Origin: Desulfobacula sp.
GTDB lineage: Bacteria; Desulfobacterota; Desulfobacteria; Desulfobacterales; Desulfobacteraceae
Assembly: GCA_018702715.1 (NCBI GenBank)
Contig: JABIYQ010000194.1
Location: 1 to 12,990 of the forward strand
DNA: 12,990 nt
Reading direction: 5' to 3'
The notes beneath the pieces were generated by a model. The model worked only from the letters and a program-made list of their open reading frames with translations. It was not told where the DNA came from and searched no databases. The stretch's first letter is position 1. Every line of letters begins with the position of its first letter. This document shows positions 1 to 6,877 of the stretch, in pieces. The position numbers were made by a program, and so were the translations under genes.

Positions 1-1
1 A

Positions 2-1108
2 AGTCGAATGAATAAAATTTTTGATATTGATGAGAATAATTTTTTAGTGAGAGTACAGCCCGGTGTTATTGTTTCAGATATTCACAAAAGCGTAGAAGAA
101 AAAGGCTTGTTTTATCCGCCTGATCCTGCAAGTTCATCTGTTTGTACCATTGGGGGAAATATTGGTGAATGTGCAGGAGGACCCAGGGCTGTAAAATATG
201 GGGTAACACGCGATTATGTTTTGGGATTAAGAGCGGTACTGCCTTCGGGAGAGGTTATCCAGACAGGGGTTTCCACTGCAAAAGGGGTTGCAGGGTATGA
301 CTTGACAAGGCTGATTGTTGGGTCGGAAGGCACATTGGCAGTGGTCACTGAAATTACATTAAAGTTATTGCCCAAGCCTGAAACAATTAAAACAATGGCT
401 GTTTTTTTTGACAACATGCAAAAAGCTGCTAAAACCGTATCCGGTATCATGAAGGAGGCCACGATTCCAAGGTGTGTTGAATATTTGGATGAAGCCTGTC
501 TTGGTCTTGTAAAAGATGCTCTTACCTTTGATTTTCCTGAAGATATTAAAGCCATGTTGATCCTGGAGCTGGATGGAAATATCACCAGTGTTGAAAAAGA
601 TGCTGAAAATATAAAAAAACTATGTTTTTCCTATGGTGCACTAGAGGTATTAGTTGCAAAAAACCAGACACAGGCACAAAAATTATGGGATGCCAGAAAA
701 GCCTTGTCTCCGGTGCTGTACAAAATTGCAACCAATAAAATCAATGAAGATATTGTTGTTCCCATCGATAAAATTCCTGATATGGTTCAAGTAACTCAAG
801 AAATACAAAGAACATCTGGTTTAAAAGTGGTCAGTTTTGGCCATGCCGGCGATGGAAATATTCATTGCAATATCATGTATAATAAAGCAGATAAAAATGA
901 GTCTGAAAAAGCAGAAAAAGCTGTCGATGAGCTTTTTAATGCCACTTTAGCCTTAGGGGGCACCATTACCGGCGAACATGGGGTGGGTATGACCAAGCTT
1001 AAATACCTTCCCCGGGAAATAGGCGCAAGACAAATTGAACTTATGAAAGGGATTAAAAAGGTATTTGATCCTCAGAATATATTAAACCCCGGCAAGATTT
1101 TTCATTAA
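2..1108 (+). CDS. glcD: FAD-linked oxidase, GlcD / D-lactate dehydrogenase type, 5'-truncated by window
   Basis: This is the C-terminal part of a FAD-binding type-2 oxidase that oxidises a 2-hydroxy acid such as glycolate or D-lactate. The frame is open from base 2. The ATG at 8 is internal, because the preceding codons still read as family sequence and family members are about 460 residues. Numbered from that Met, the FAD-binding domain shows a PGV turn (18-20), the glycine-rich stretch GGNIGECAGGPRAVKYG (49-65) and IVGSEGTL (103-110). The FAD-oxidase C-terminal domain shows EDIVVP (247-252), the metal and substrate motif GHAGDGNIH (278-286) and GEHGVG (322-327), and ends in the usual NILNPGKIF. 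The missing 5' end holds the start and the first part of the FAD domain. Whether the substrate is glycolate or D-lactate cannot be told from this part; a neighbouring Fe-S partner, if any, is outside the window. Confidence 0.9.
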   Translation, partial: SRMNKIFDIDENNFLVRVQPGVIVSDIHKSVEEKGLFYPPDPASSSVCTIGGNIGECAGGPRAVKYGVTRDYVLGLRAVLPSGEVIQTGVSTAKGVAGYDLTRLIVGSEGTLAVVTEITLKLLPKPETIKTMAVFFDNMQKAAKTVSGIMKEATIPRCVEYLDEACLGLVKDALTFDFPEDIKAMLILELDGNITSVEKDAENIKKLCFSYGALEVLVAKNQTQAQKLWDARKALSPVLYKIATNKINEDIVVPIDKIPDMVQVTQEIQRTSGLKVVSFGHAGDGNIHCNIMYNKADKNESEKAEKAVDELFNATLALGGTITGEHGVGMTKLKYLPREIGARQIELMKGIKKVFDPQNILNPGKIFH

Positions 1109-1158
1109 ATAGTAAAAAGAAAAATATAAAAGCATCTGAATTTTCACATTTCTTATAC

Positions 1159-1183
1159 TCCAAACAAGGATATTCCAAACAAG
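1159..1183. repeat. Short direct repeat in the glcD / small-ORF gap
   Basis: TCCAAACAAG occurs at 1159-1168 and again at 1174-1183, a 15-base period, in the 79-base gap between convergent genes. No other structure is clear here, and no good terminator hairpin is seen for either gene. Confidence 0.6.
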
Positions 1184-1187
1184 ACAA

Positions 1188-1415
1188 TTATTGTAGTTTT
1201 ATCGCATATTGATTGTGGATTAATAGTTTTTCCAAAATATCAATTTTTGGATTTTTATTATGCATGATGCAGCATCGTATAGAAATTGAGCAATATTTTG
1301 AGCAAAGCCTGTTCTTTTTATTAAATTCTCCAAAACAATCGGGTATGTCTATGGAGTCTTTTTTAATCAAATTATCGCTAAGAATCTGGTCCAATTGTTT
1401 TATTTCCATCATCAT
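1188..1415 (-). CDS. Small cysteine-rich protein of unknown function
   Basis: This 75-residue ORF lies 67 bases downstream of hflX on the same strand and converges on the FAD oxidase. Its N-terminal third is a plain helix-like stretch. The core has five cysteines (27, 38, 42, 48, 49) in the spacing C-x10-C-x3-C-x5-CC, around CFGEFN and LCSKYCSISIRCC, followed by a helical ILEKLL tail. I recall short proteins with a similar C-x-GE-(F/Y) core in sulfate and metal reducers, but cannot name a family or function. Metal or Fe-S binding is possible but inferred. Three ATGs occur in tandem (1415, 1412, 1409). A GGA just upstream suits the third best, giving 73 residues. The opposite strand also has an open frame here (1213-1569), but its product is Phe/Ile-rich and looks like an antisense shadow. 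Confidence 0.55.
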   Translation of the reverse strand: MMMEIKQLDQILSDNLIKKDSIDIPDCFGEFNKKNRLCSKYCSISIRCCIMHNKNPKIDILEKLLIHNQYAIKLQ

Positions 1416-1442
1416 TCCATATATAAGTTTATTTTTTTTTCA

Positions 1443-1471
1443 TATTTACTGTAAAAAAATCTATTGGTCAA
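1443..1471 (-). promoter_or_regulatory. Weak candidate promoter for the small Cys-rich gene
   Basis: On the minus strand TTGACC (1471-1466) is followed after 17 bases by TAAATA (1448-1443), about 28 bases before the start codon. The -35 is good but the -10 is poor. No terminator hairpin is visible between the hflX stop and this point, so read-through from hflX is an equally good explanation. Confidence 0.3.
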
Positions 1472-1482
1472 CATATAATTTT

Positions 1483-3105
1483 TTATCTGGAAACCATGGA
1501 TTCCAATTTTTCAACCAATGGTTTCAGGGTTTGTTTTTGTGTTGCCGACACAAGGACTCCCTGGTTTAACAGCCATTTATTATCAAAAGCATCAAGATTA
1601 ACCTTATCGATTTTGTTAAATACATAGAGGGTAGGGATAGCATCTAATTTTAAATTCTTAAGAATTTTCTCCACGGAGTCTTTTTGTTGCTGGTACCGGG
1701 GATTGCTGATGTCTATCACATGGAGGATAACATTTGCATCGGAAAGTTCCACTAGAGTTGCATGGAATGCCTCCATCAACTCTTTTGGAAGGTCCTGGAT
1801 AAAACCGACAGTGTCTGTGATAATGACTTCTGTATCTTTTGGGAATCTTAGACGTCTGCTTGATGGGTCAAGGGTTGCAAACAGACGATTTGCTGCCATG
1901 ATCTTGCTTTGAGTCAAGGTATTTAAAAGCGTTGATTTGCCAACATTTGTATAACCAACAATAGAGATGATGGGTAAATCCTTTTTTTTACGTCTGGATT
2001 TTTGCTGGTGTCTTTGTTTGCGGATTTTTGCAATTTCTTTTTTTAACCGGTTGATCCTTTCATTGACACGGCGCCGGTTGATTTCTAGCTTTGTTTCACC
2101 CGGGCCTCTGCCACCAATTCCCCCTGTCAATCTTGACATGGCTGTGTTTTTGGTGATCAGTCTTGGCAAAAGATATTCCATTTGGGCAAGCTCCACTTGA
2201 AATTTACCTTCTCGGGACTTTGCCTGGCCGGCAAAGATATCTAAGATCAATTGGGTCCGGTCAATGACCTTCATTTCTACAAAATCAGTAATGGAACGAA
2301 TCTGGGAACTCGAGAGTTCCCTGTCAAAAACCAGCAGAGTGGCGTACTTTTGAATTGCCTGAATGATGAGGCTTGAAAGTTTTCCTTTACCCACAACAAA
2401 TTTGGGATCAATGGTTTTTCTTCTTTGGATGGTCGTGCCAATCACTTTGATATGACTTGTTTTGCAAAGTTCTTTAAGTTCTTCAATGGATGCGTAAGCG
2501 TCTTTGGGATCGGAAGTTGTTGCATTAATTAAAAATGCGGTTTCTCTACCTGATTCAGGTTTGTATAAAGAATTTTTTCTTGTCAGCTCAGATTCAAGTG
2601 CCATAATTTGAGCCAGGCAATCATTTTTTAATTCTTGAATGGTGATGGGTTCGAGAACTTGGTATGGTTTTGAATCTTCATCCGGGAGAATATGTCCTGA
2701 GTAAACCGTCCCAGGTTGACCATCCTGTGAAATGCAAATAGCCGTGATATAATCCAACCTTAAGAGTGCAAGGTCAGTTAAATCATCCCTTGTCAGGGAT
2801 TCATCTTTTAAATGGGTATGAAGCAGGCGAAGGCCTTTAAGCTTACCGGGAAGAGCCATATAACCCGGAGTAACGGGAATGACAATTTTGTGGGATTCTC
2901 CGATAATGACATAAATAATCTTTCCGTTTCTATCGATGAGCAGACCGATCTGCCGTCTTATGTCATGGGACATTTTAACCAGAGATTTTGCAAGTTCCGG
3001 GATGGTAATATATTCGGGTGGTGAACTGAAAGTGTAAAGAGTTTCTAAGTTTTTGATCTGGGTATTTCTAAGACCGGACGTGTTACCGTACAATTTTTTT
3101 TTCAT
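1483..3105 (-). CDS. hflX: Ribosome-associated GTPase HflX, long form
   Basis: HflX binds the 50S subunit and splits stalled or stressed 70S ribosomes using GTP. The 540-residue product has an N-terminal extension (1-185), the HflX N-terminal and middle domains (about 190-360, with RLTGGIGGRGPGETKLE at 325-341 and a basic coiled stretch to 375) and the GTPase domain. Visible G motifs are G1 GYTNVGKS (384-391), G2 Thr411 in FATLDP, G3 DTVG (431-434), G4 NKID (497-500) and G5 SAT (520-522). The tail after G5 is short, under 20 residues. The extension is absent from the E. coli-type protein of about 426 residues and contains HTHLKDESLTRDD (96-108). The start codon overlaps the dnaB stop by four bases (ATGA), and an AGGA lies upstream, so translation is probably coupled to dnaB. 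Confidence 0.95.
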   Translation of the reverse strand: MKKKLYGNTSGLRNTQIKNLETLYTFSSPPEYITIPELAKSLVKMSHDIRRQIGLLIDRNGKIIYVIIGESHKIVIPVTPGYMALPGKLKGLRLLHTHLKDESLTRDDLTDLALLRLDYITAICISQDGQPGTVYSGHILPDEDSKPYQVLEPITIQELKNDCLAQIMALESELTRKNSLYKPESGRETAFLINATTSDPKDAYASIEELKELCKTSHIKVIGTTIQRRKTIDPKFVVGKGKLSSLIIQAIQKYATLLVFDRELSSSQIRSITDFVEMKVIDRTQLILDIFAGQAKSREGKFQVELAQMEYLLPRLITKNTAMSRLTGGIGGRGPGETKLEINRRRVNERINRLKKEIAKIRKQRHQQKSRRKKKDLPIISIVGYTNVGKSTLLNTLTQSKIMAANRLFATLDPSSRRLRFPKDTEVIITDTVGFIQDLPKELMEAFHATLVELSDANVILHVIDISNPRYQQQKDSVEKILKNLKLDAIPTLYVFNKIDKVNLDAFDNKWLLNQGVLVSATQKQTLKPLVEKLESMVSR

Positions 3106-4481
3106 TCAAATTCCTGATATGAATCCGGTGCAAGCTCTTCAAAACGGGTGAATTGGCCAAGAAAATGCATAAATGCAGTTCCTGTAGCACCGTTCCTGTT
3201 TTTAGCTACAATAATTTCAGCAGTTCCTTTTTTAGGATTGTCCGGCTCTTTATTGTAGATCTCATCCCTGTAAATGAATGCAACAATATCTGCATCCTGC
3301 TCCAGAGCACCTGATTCACGAAGGTCAGACAGCATGGGTCTTTTATCTGCGCGTTGTTCAAGCATACGGTTTAGCTGGGATAAAGCAATAATTGGAACAT
3401 CCAGTTCTTTCGCCAGAGCTTTTAAAGATCTTGAAATTTCAGCAATTTCAAGATCCCTTCGATCAGTCCTGAACGGGGGTTTCATCAGCTGAAGATAATC
3501 CACTATAATAAGGCCGATCTCATTATGTTTTTGATAAAGTTTTCTTGCTTTTGCCCTTATTTCCATTGCAGTAATATTGGGCGAGTCATCAATGAAAATG
3601 GGCAATTCATTTAAAACACCAGCCGCATCTGTTGCATTTTGCCAGTCTTCCTGGCTTATAAAACCGGTTCTAAGCCTGTTTGAATCTATACGGGCCTCTG
3701 AGGTAAGCAGTCTCATGGAGAGCTGTTCATTGGACATTTCCAATGAAAAAACAGCAACCGGCTTACGTTCCTCAATGGCAACGTTTCTGGCAATATTTAA
3801 TGCAAAGGCTGTTTTGCCCATGCTGGGTCTTGCCGCCAGAATAATCAAATCAGACTTTTGCAATCCAGATGTAATTTTATTTAATCCTGGATAACCGGAA
3901 GACAGACCTGAAAGTCCACCATCTTTTCCCTGTTGCTCTTCAAGTTTATCAATATTTAAATTGATAAGATCTCCAAGGCTTTGAAAGGAAGAACCTGATT
4001 TTTTTTCTGAAATATTAAAAATAGAACTTTCGGCAAAATCAATTATATCTTCAAAATCGCCTTTGTCTTTCAGACATTTTTCAATAATGTCTGATGAGGC
4101 AGTTATCAATTGTCTTAAAGAGGCTTTGCCTTTAATTATTTTGGCATAATGGATTGCATTTACGGCAATTGGAGCTGCATCGGAAATAGCGGCAAGATAT
4201 GCAGCCCCGCCAATACTTTCGAGCTCGTCTTTTTCTTTGAGCAGATTGGCAACTGTTATAAGATCTGCAGGCTCTTCTTTTGTGGCAAGTTCGACAATTA
4301 CCTTGAATATTTTTTTATGTGAGCCTTTGTAAAAGTCCTCGTAGGACAGGATGTCTATAATATCAAGTAGGCTGTTATTGTTAATAAATATGGCACTTAA
4401 TAGTGATTCTTCCGCATCAATATCATGGGGAGGTGTTTTCCTTAAGAGGGGGTCTGTTGATATGTTGGTTTTTTTTAGCAC
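3102..4481 (-). CDS. dnaB: Replicative DNA helicase DnaB
   Basis: DnaB is the hexameric 5'-3' helicase that unwinds the replication fork and contacts primase. At 459 residues it is full length and has no intein. The N-terminal DnaB domain (about 16-120) begins with PPHDIDAEESLLSAI. After a linker comes the RecA-like ATPase domain: Walker A ARPSMGKT (217-224), SLEMS (246-250), Walker B LIIVDYLQLM (324-333), SQLNR (368-372) and the C-terminal KNRNG (427-431). The start is GTG at 4481: the protein reads as family sequence from there, with no ATG nearby. A perfect 13-bp inverted repeat ends 13 bases upstream and takes in the only Shine-Dalgarno-like AAGG, so initiation may be modest or regulated. 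dnaB lies downstream of rplI, the usual bacterial order, and overlaps hflX. Confidence 0.97.
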   Translation of the reverse strand: MLKKTNISTDPLLRKTPPHDIDAEESLLSAIFINNNSLLDIIDILSYEDFYKGSHKKIFKVIVELATKEEPADLITVANLLKEKDELESIGGAAYLAAISDAAPIAVNAIHYAKIIKGKASLRQLITASSDIIEKCLKDKGDFEDIIDFAESSIFNISEKKSGSSFQSLGDLINLNIDKLEEQQGKDGGLSGLSSGYPGLNKITSGLQKSDLIILAARPSMGKTAFALNIARNVAIEERKPVAVFSLEMSNEQLSMRLLTSEARIDSNRLRTGFISQEDWQNATDAAGVLNELPIFIDDSPNITAMEIRAKARKLYQKHNEIGLIIVDYLQLMKPPFRTDRRDLEIAEISRSLKALAKELDVPIIALSQLNRMLEQRADKRPMLSDLRESGALEQDADIVAFIYRDEIYNKEPDNPKKGTAEIIVAKNRNGATGTAFMHFLGQFTRFEELAPDSYQEFE

Positions 4482-4494
4482 AATAAATTCAAAA

Positions 4495-4534
4495 CCTTAA
4501 TCCGGGAGAATGGTTAAAATTTCCCGGATTAAGG
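4495..4534 (-). terminator. Intercistronic hairpin between rplI and dnaB (attenuator or processing site)
   Basis: A perfect 13-bp inverted repeat, CCTTAATCCGGGA at 4495-4507 and TCCCGGATTAAGG at 4522-4534, encloses a 14-base loop. On the transcribed minus strand it starts 7 bases after the rplI stop and is followed by TTTTGAATTTATT and then the dnaB GTG. The T tract is imperfect, so partial termination or mRNA stabilisation is more likely than a full stop. The 3' arm contains the AAGG that could serve as the dnaB ribosome binding site. Confidence 0.7.
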
Positions 4535-4541
4535 TCAAGCA

Positions 4542-5000
4542 TTATTTTCCTTCTTTTTCTTCAGCAACAACATTGACTGTAATCTCAGGCTCAACATCCT
4601 TGTAAAGTCGAATGGGCACTTTGTATTCACCGAGTTCTTTTATCGGTTCTGCAAGAAGTATAGAGCGCCGTTCCAGTATGATGTCCTGAAGATTCAGAGA
4701 ATCTTTAATGTCATGGGAAGTGACTGACCCATATAGACGGGATTCTTCATGAACCTTGGCCTTGATTGTACATACAACATCTTTGATTTTGGCAGCCATT
4801 TCTTCAGCAATTTTTCTTTCTTTAGCAATTTGAAGTTCAAGTTTTGCTTTTGTCTGCTCCATGACTTTTCTGTTCTGGGGTGTCGCAAGGATTGCTTTTC
4901 CCTGTGGCAACAGATAGTTGCGTCCATATCCTGAAGCAACTTCACATTCTGCTCCTGCGATGCCGAGTGTGTCAATGGTTTCTTTTAATATAATTTTCAT
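4542..5000 (-). CDS. rplI: 50S ribosomal protein L9
   Basis: L9 binds 23S rRNA near the base of the L1 stalk and extends onto the neighbouring subunit, helping reading-frame fidelity. The 152-residue length is normal. The N-terminal rRNA-binding domain has GIAGAECEVASGYGRNYLLPQGKA (13-36), the family signature with its Gly-Tyr-x-Arg-Asn-Tyr-Leu core. A long connecting helix (about 41-75) rich in Lys, Glu and Ala follows, then the C-terminal domain with LYGSVTSHDI (89-98), which is typical for L9. The start ATG has a strong GGAGG five bases upstream (5006-5010). The gene lies between two stem-loops, one abutting its ribosome binding site and one after its stop, so its level may be set separately from those of its neighbours. 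Confidence 0.98.
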   Translation of the reverse strand: MKIILKETIDTLGIAGAECEVASGYGRNYLLPQGKAILATPQNRKVMEQTKAKLELQIAKERKIAEEMAAKIKDVVCTIKAKVHEESRLYGSVTSHDIKDSLNLQDIILERRSILLAEPIKELGEYKVPIRLYKDVEPEITVNVVAEEKEGK

Positions 5001-5010
5001 TTAAACCTCC

Positions 5011-5049
5011 AAAAAGATTCAGCCATTTGTTTCAATGGGGCTGAATCTT
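5011..5049 (-). terminator. Terminator-like hairpin abutting the rplI ribosome binding site
   Basis: An 11-bp perfect stem (5014-5024 with 5039-5049, core GATTCAGCC/GGCTGAATC) encloses a 14-base loop. On the transcribed minus strand the stem runs straight into UUUUU, with no gap before the GGAGG of rplI. This has the form of an intrinsic terminator, but rplI has no convincing promoter of its own after it. Partial attenuation between the membrane-protein gene and rplI, or an RNase processing and stability element, is the likely role. Confidence 0.7.
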
Positions 5050-5061
5050 AGTTTATTTTTT

Positions 5062-6018
5062 TTACATAGCCGTATCAAGTTTTCTAAAATTGATCCATGT
5101 ATCAAACAATCCAAATCCGATAACAAGGAACATGAAAAGAGGTTGAACCCCAATTAAGGTGTAAAAAAAAAACCTTAATGCAAAAGGCCATCTTTTCTTT
5201 TGAAAAAAATATGATACCACTGCAATTCCCTGAAAAAAATATACAAACATTAAAATAATCAAACAATTTACAGCAATTATTTTTAGAGTGTATATGGGTA
5301 AAAATATCAAAACAGATAATGCAATCACACCAAATACAAGATATTCGGGTGCTTTCCATTGATTTAAATTTTCAATACTTTTAACTTTGATACCTTTTTT
5401 TAATAACACTTTTTTTATCAAGATAATGTTGAGCCATACCATGGTAAGATATGAATTTATAAATATCCCCGGAAAAATAAGAACAAACAATGAACTTGCT
5501 TTTTCAAGCATTTGCCGGTCAACCTTCATTTCCGGATATAATTGTGCAGATTCAGAAAAAAGCTGGGATGACAATTCATGATATCTGGAAACATAAGTTG
5601 TAATAAAGTATTCAATTCCCTGGGCAGAAGTTAAAGAATAAACAAACAAAACCGCAGTACAGGTCCCAAGAACCGCAAAGCAGGTGTAGAGCACCATTTT
5701 TTCAATACTCAAATGTTTTTCTATAAATTCTCCAAGGAAAAAACCTGTCATCAATAAGGAACCAAAGTAGATTGTATTAAATGCAAAGTTTTGGGTAAAT
5801 ACCACCAACACTACCAGGCTGCCCACAATTATAATGCCGCTGCTGTTTCTTCCCGTCTTAAGTCTGTAAAATAGAACGGGTAAAGGAAGAACCATCCAGG
5901 CAAAAACACCGATCAACGGCATGACATATATGACGGCAATGATCAATATACATAAGAGGATACCGGTCAGGATATGTTTAACTATGGTTGGTTGTATTAG
6001 CGTGCCAGTCACCTGCAT
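5062..6018 (-). CDS. DUF2232-like polytopic membrane protein
   Basis: This 318-residue protein is strongly hydrophobic, with about eight or nine predicted membrane segments (roughly 15-33, 35-52, 61-77, 79-97, 107-129, 174-201, 227-246, 248-272 and 279-304). The character, the soluble loop around 135-172 and the place between rpsR and rplI fit the DUF2232/YybS group, which sits in this operon in many deltaproteobacteria-like genomes. Its function is unknown; resemblance to membrane-embedded transporter subunits has been suggested for the family, but no motif here proves that. The AGGAG at 6021-6025 is only two bases from the ATG at 6018 but eight bases from an in-frame GTG at 6012, so the true start may be that GTG, two residues later. 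It follows rpsR by 19 bases and is followed by a terminator-like hairpin. Confidence 0.75.
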   Translation of the reverse strand: MQVTGTLIQPTIVKHILTGILLCILIIAVIYVMPLIGVFAWMVLPLPVLFYRLKTGRNSSGIIIVGSLVVLVVFTQNFAFNTIYFGSLLMTGFFLGEFIEKHLSIEKMVLYTCFAVLGTCTAVLFVYSLTSAQGIEYFITTYVSRYHELSSQLFSESAQLYPEMKVDRQMLEKASSLFVLIFPGIFINSYLTMVWLNIILIKKVLLKKGIKVKSIENLNQWKAPEYLVFGVIALSVLIFLPIYTLKIIAVNCLIILMFVYFFQGIAVVSYFFQKKRWPFALRFFFYTLIGVQPLFMFLVIGFGLFDTWINFRKLDTAM

Positions 6019-6037
6019 TGCTCCTGAAAACTAAATT

Positions 6038-6313
6038 TTAATACATGGGTCTGCCAACAAACGGCAATAGAGCGATCTGGCGAGATTGCTTGACTGCAAC
6101 AGTAAGCTGGCGTTGATGTTTAGCACAGGTGCCGGTTATTCTTCGGGGAATTATTTTTCCTCGTTCTGTAATGAATTGTCTGAGTGCTTTGGGAGTTTTA
6201 TAGTCTATATTAAGATCCTTATCCACACAGAATCTACATATTTTACGACGTTGATAAAATCTGTTTTTACCACCGCCTTGCTGCCCTTGCTGCGTTCTAT
6301 TATTATTATACAT
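6038..6313 (-). CDS. rpsR: 30S ribosomal protein S18, zinc-type
   Basis: S18 forms a heterodimer with S6 on the platform of the 30S subunit. The 91-residue protein has a Gly/Gln-rich flexible N-terminus (1-16), then RRKICRFCVDK and the typical core DYKTPKALRQFITERGKIIPRRITG, followed by TCAKHQRQL and the basic C-terminus. Cys26, Cys29, Cys63 and His66 form a plausible zinc site, so this looks like the C+ (zinc-binding) version of S18. Many bacteria carry a form without these residues. GGAGG lies 8 bases before the ATG. The gene follows rpsF by 22 bases, consistent with joint production of the S6:S18 pair. Confidence 0.97.
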   Translation of the reverse strand: MYNNNRTQQGQQGGGKNRFYQRRKICRFCVDKDLNIDYKTPKALRQFITERGKIIPRRITGTCAKHQRQLTVAVKQSRQIALLPFVGRPMY

Positions 6314-6335
6314 TGTTATTATCCTCCAATCTTAA

Positions 6336-6791
6336 TTATTCTGTTTTGACTTCGGTTTCTTCAACTTTTTCAGCTTCAACAGAAGTCTCTTCCTCAGGCT
6401 TATCAGCTTTGACAGGTTCTTTTACTGTCTCGGCTGCCTTTTTGGATTCGTCCTGGGCATCCTGGGCATCCTGGACTTCTTTTTCAAGTTGTTCGGCCGT
6501 TACATCATCAGAAAGAAGGATTGTCATGAATTTGAGTACACCATCGTTGAGGCGGAAATTTCTTTCAAGCTCTTTTACAAGCGAGCCTGATCCGCCATAG
6601 GTGATACATACATAATTACCCCGCAATTTTTTCTTGATTTCATAGGCTAGTTTTTTATTGCCCCATTCATCAAAACCTGTAAGAATACCACCTTCTTTGT
6701 TAATAATATTCCTGGCTTTTTCATACAGGTCAATACGAACTTTGTCCTGTAGATCAGGGTCAGCAATAAAAACAGTTTCATACTTCCTCAT
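6336..6791 (-). CDS. rpsF: 30S ribosomal protein S6 with acidic C-terminal tail
   Basis: S6 binds S18 and the central domain of 16S rRNA. Residues 1-95 are the conserved ferredoxin-like fold, starting MRKYETVFIADPDL, with WGNKKLAYEIKK (43-54), GNYVCITYGG (58-67) and LERNFRLNDGVLKF (75-88). Residues 96-151 are a low-complexity acidic tail rich in Glu, Lys, Val and Ala. Within it QDAQDAQDE comes from a short tandem 9-bp repeat in the DNA. S6 tails vary in length, and some are modified by glutamate addition in other bacteria; nothing here shows that. AAGGAG lies 6 bases before the ATG. This is the first gene of the operon, preceded by a leader with a predicted S6:S18 binding structure that includes the ribosome binding site. 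Confidence 0.97.
   Translation of the reverse strand: MRKYETVFIADPDLQDKVRIDLYEKARNIINKEGGILTGFDEWGNKKLAYEIKKKLRGNYVCITYGGSGSLVKELERNFRLNDGVLKFMTILLSDDVTAEQLEKEVQDAQDAQDESKKAAETVKEPVKADKPEEETSVEAEKVEETEVKTE
6450..6476. repeat. Tandem 9-bp repeat in the rpsF tail
   Basis: The unit TCCTGGGCA occurs twice in full and once in part (about 6450-6475 on the plus strand). On the coding strand it gives repeated Gln-Asp-Ala units. It lies in the non-conserved acidic tail, where copy-number change would keep frame. Confidence 0.7.
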
Positions 6792-6797
6792 TTTTTC

Positions 6798-6839
6798 TCC
6801 TTACGGATATAAAGCCCTCACATTTCGTCAGAGCAAGGA
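6798..6839 (-). promoter_or_regulatory. Candidate S6:S18-binding autoregulatory mRNA element in the rpsF leader
   Basis: On the minus strand, UCCUU (6839-6835) can pair with AAGGA (6802-6798), which is part of the rpsF Shine-Dalgarno. Immediately inside, GCUCU (6834-6830) pairs with AGGGC (6818-6814), with one G-U pair and an 11-base loop. The two helices are contiguous on the 5' side. On the 3' side they are separated by a bulge (6813-6803) containing CCG (6806-6804) one base from the lower helix. Two helices, a one-sided bulge with CCG and a masked ribosome binding site match the known S6:S18 leader motif, which resembles the S6:S18 site in 16S rRNA. Repression by excess S6:S18 is inferred. 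Confidence 0.65.
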
Positions 6840-6846
6840 TTAATAC

Positions 6847-6877
6847 AAAAAAACAACACCTGCCATTCAGGTATTGC
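6847..6877 (-). terminator. Early leader terminator or attenuator upstream of rpsF
   Basis: On the minus strand a 10-bp stem, including two G-U pairs, forms between 6877-6868 and 6862-6853 around a 5-base loop. It is followed directly by seven T residues (6853-6847). This is the form of an intrinsic terminator. It lies inside the rpsF leader, about 10 bases after the predicted transcription start, and no minus-strand gene lies upstream that it could end. On the plus strand it lacks a T tract, so it does not serve the other direction. Confidence 0.6.

Noticed and set aside
1213..1569. Plus-strand 118-residue ORF
   Set aside because: It overlaps the small Cys-rich gene and the end of hflX in antisense, has no ribosome site, and its Phe/Ile-rich composition is what antisense of AT-rich coding DNA gives.
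3102..4481. Possible intein or frameshift in dnaB
   Set aside because: DnaB is a common intein host, but Walker A, Walker B and flanking sequence are continuous and the length is normal.
4694..4975. 93-residue minus-strand ORF inside rplI
   Set aside because: It is a different frame of the same strand as a clear, complete L9 gene, with no family resemblance.
6313..6600. Ser-rich plus-strand ORF opposite rpsF
   Set aside because: It is the antisense reading of the low-complexity acidic S6 tail; serine richness is an artefact of that.
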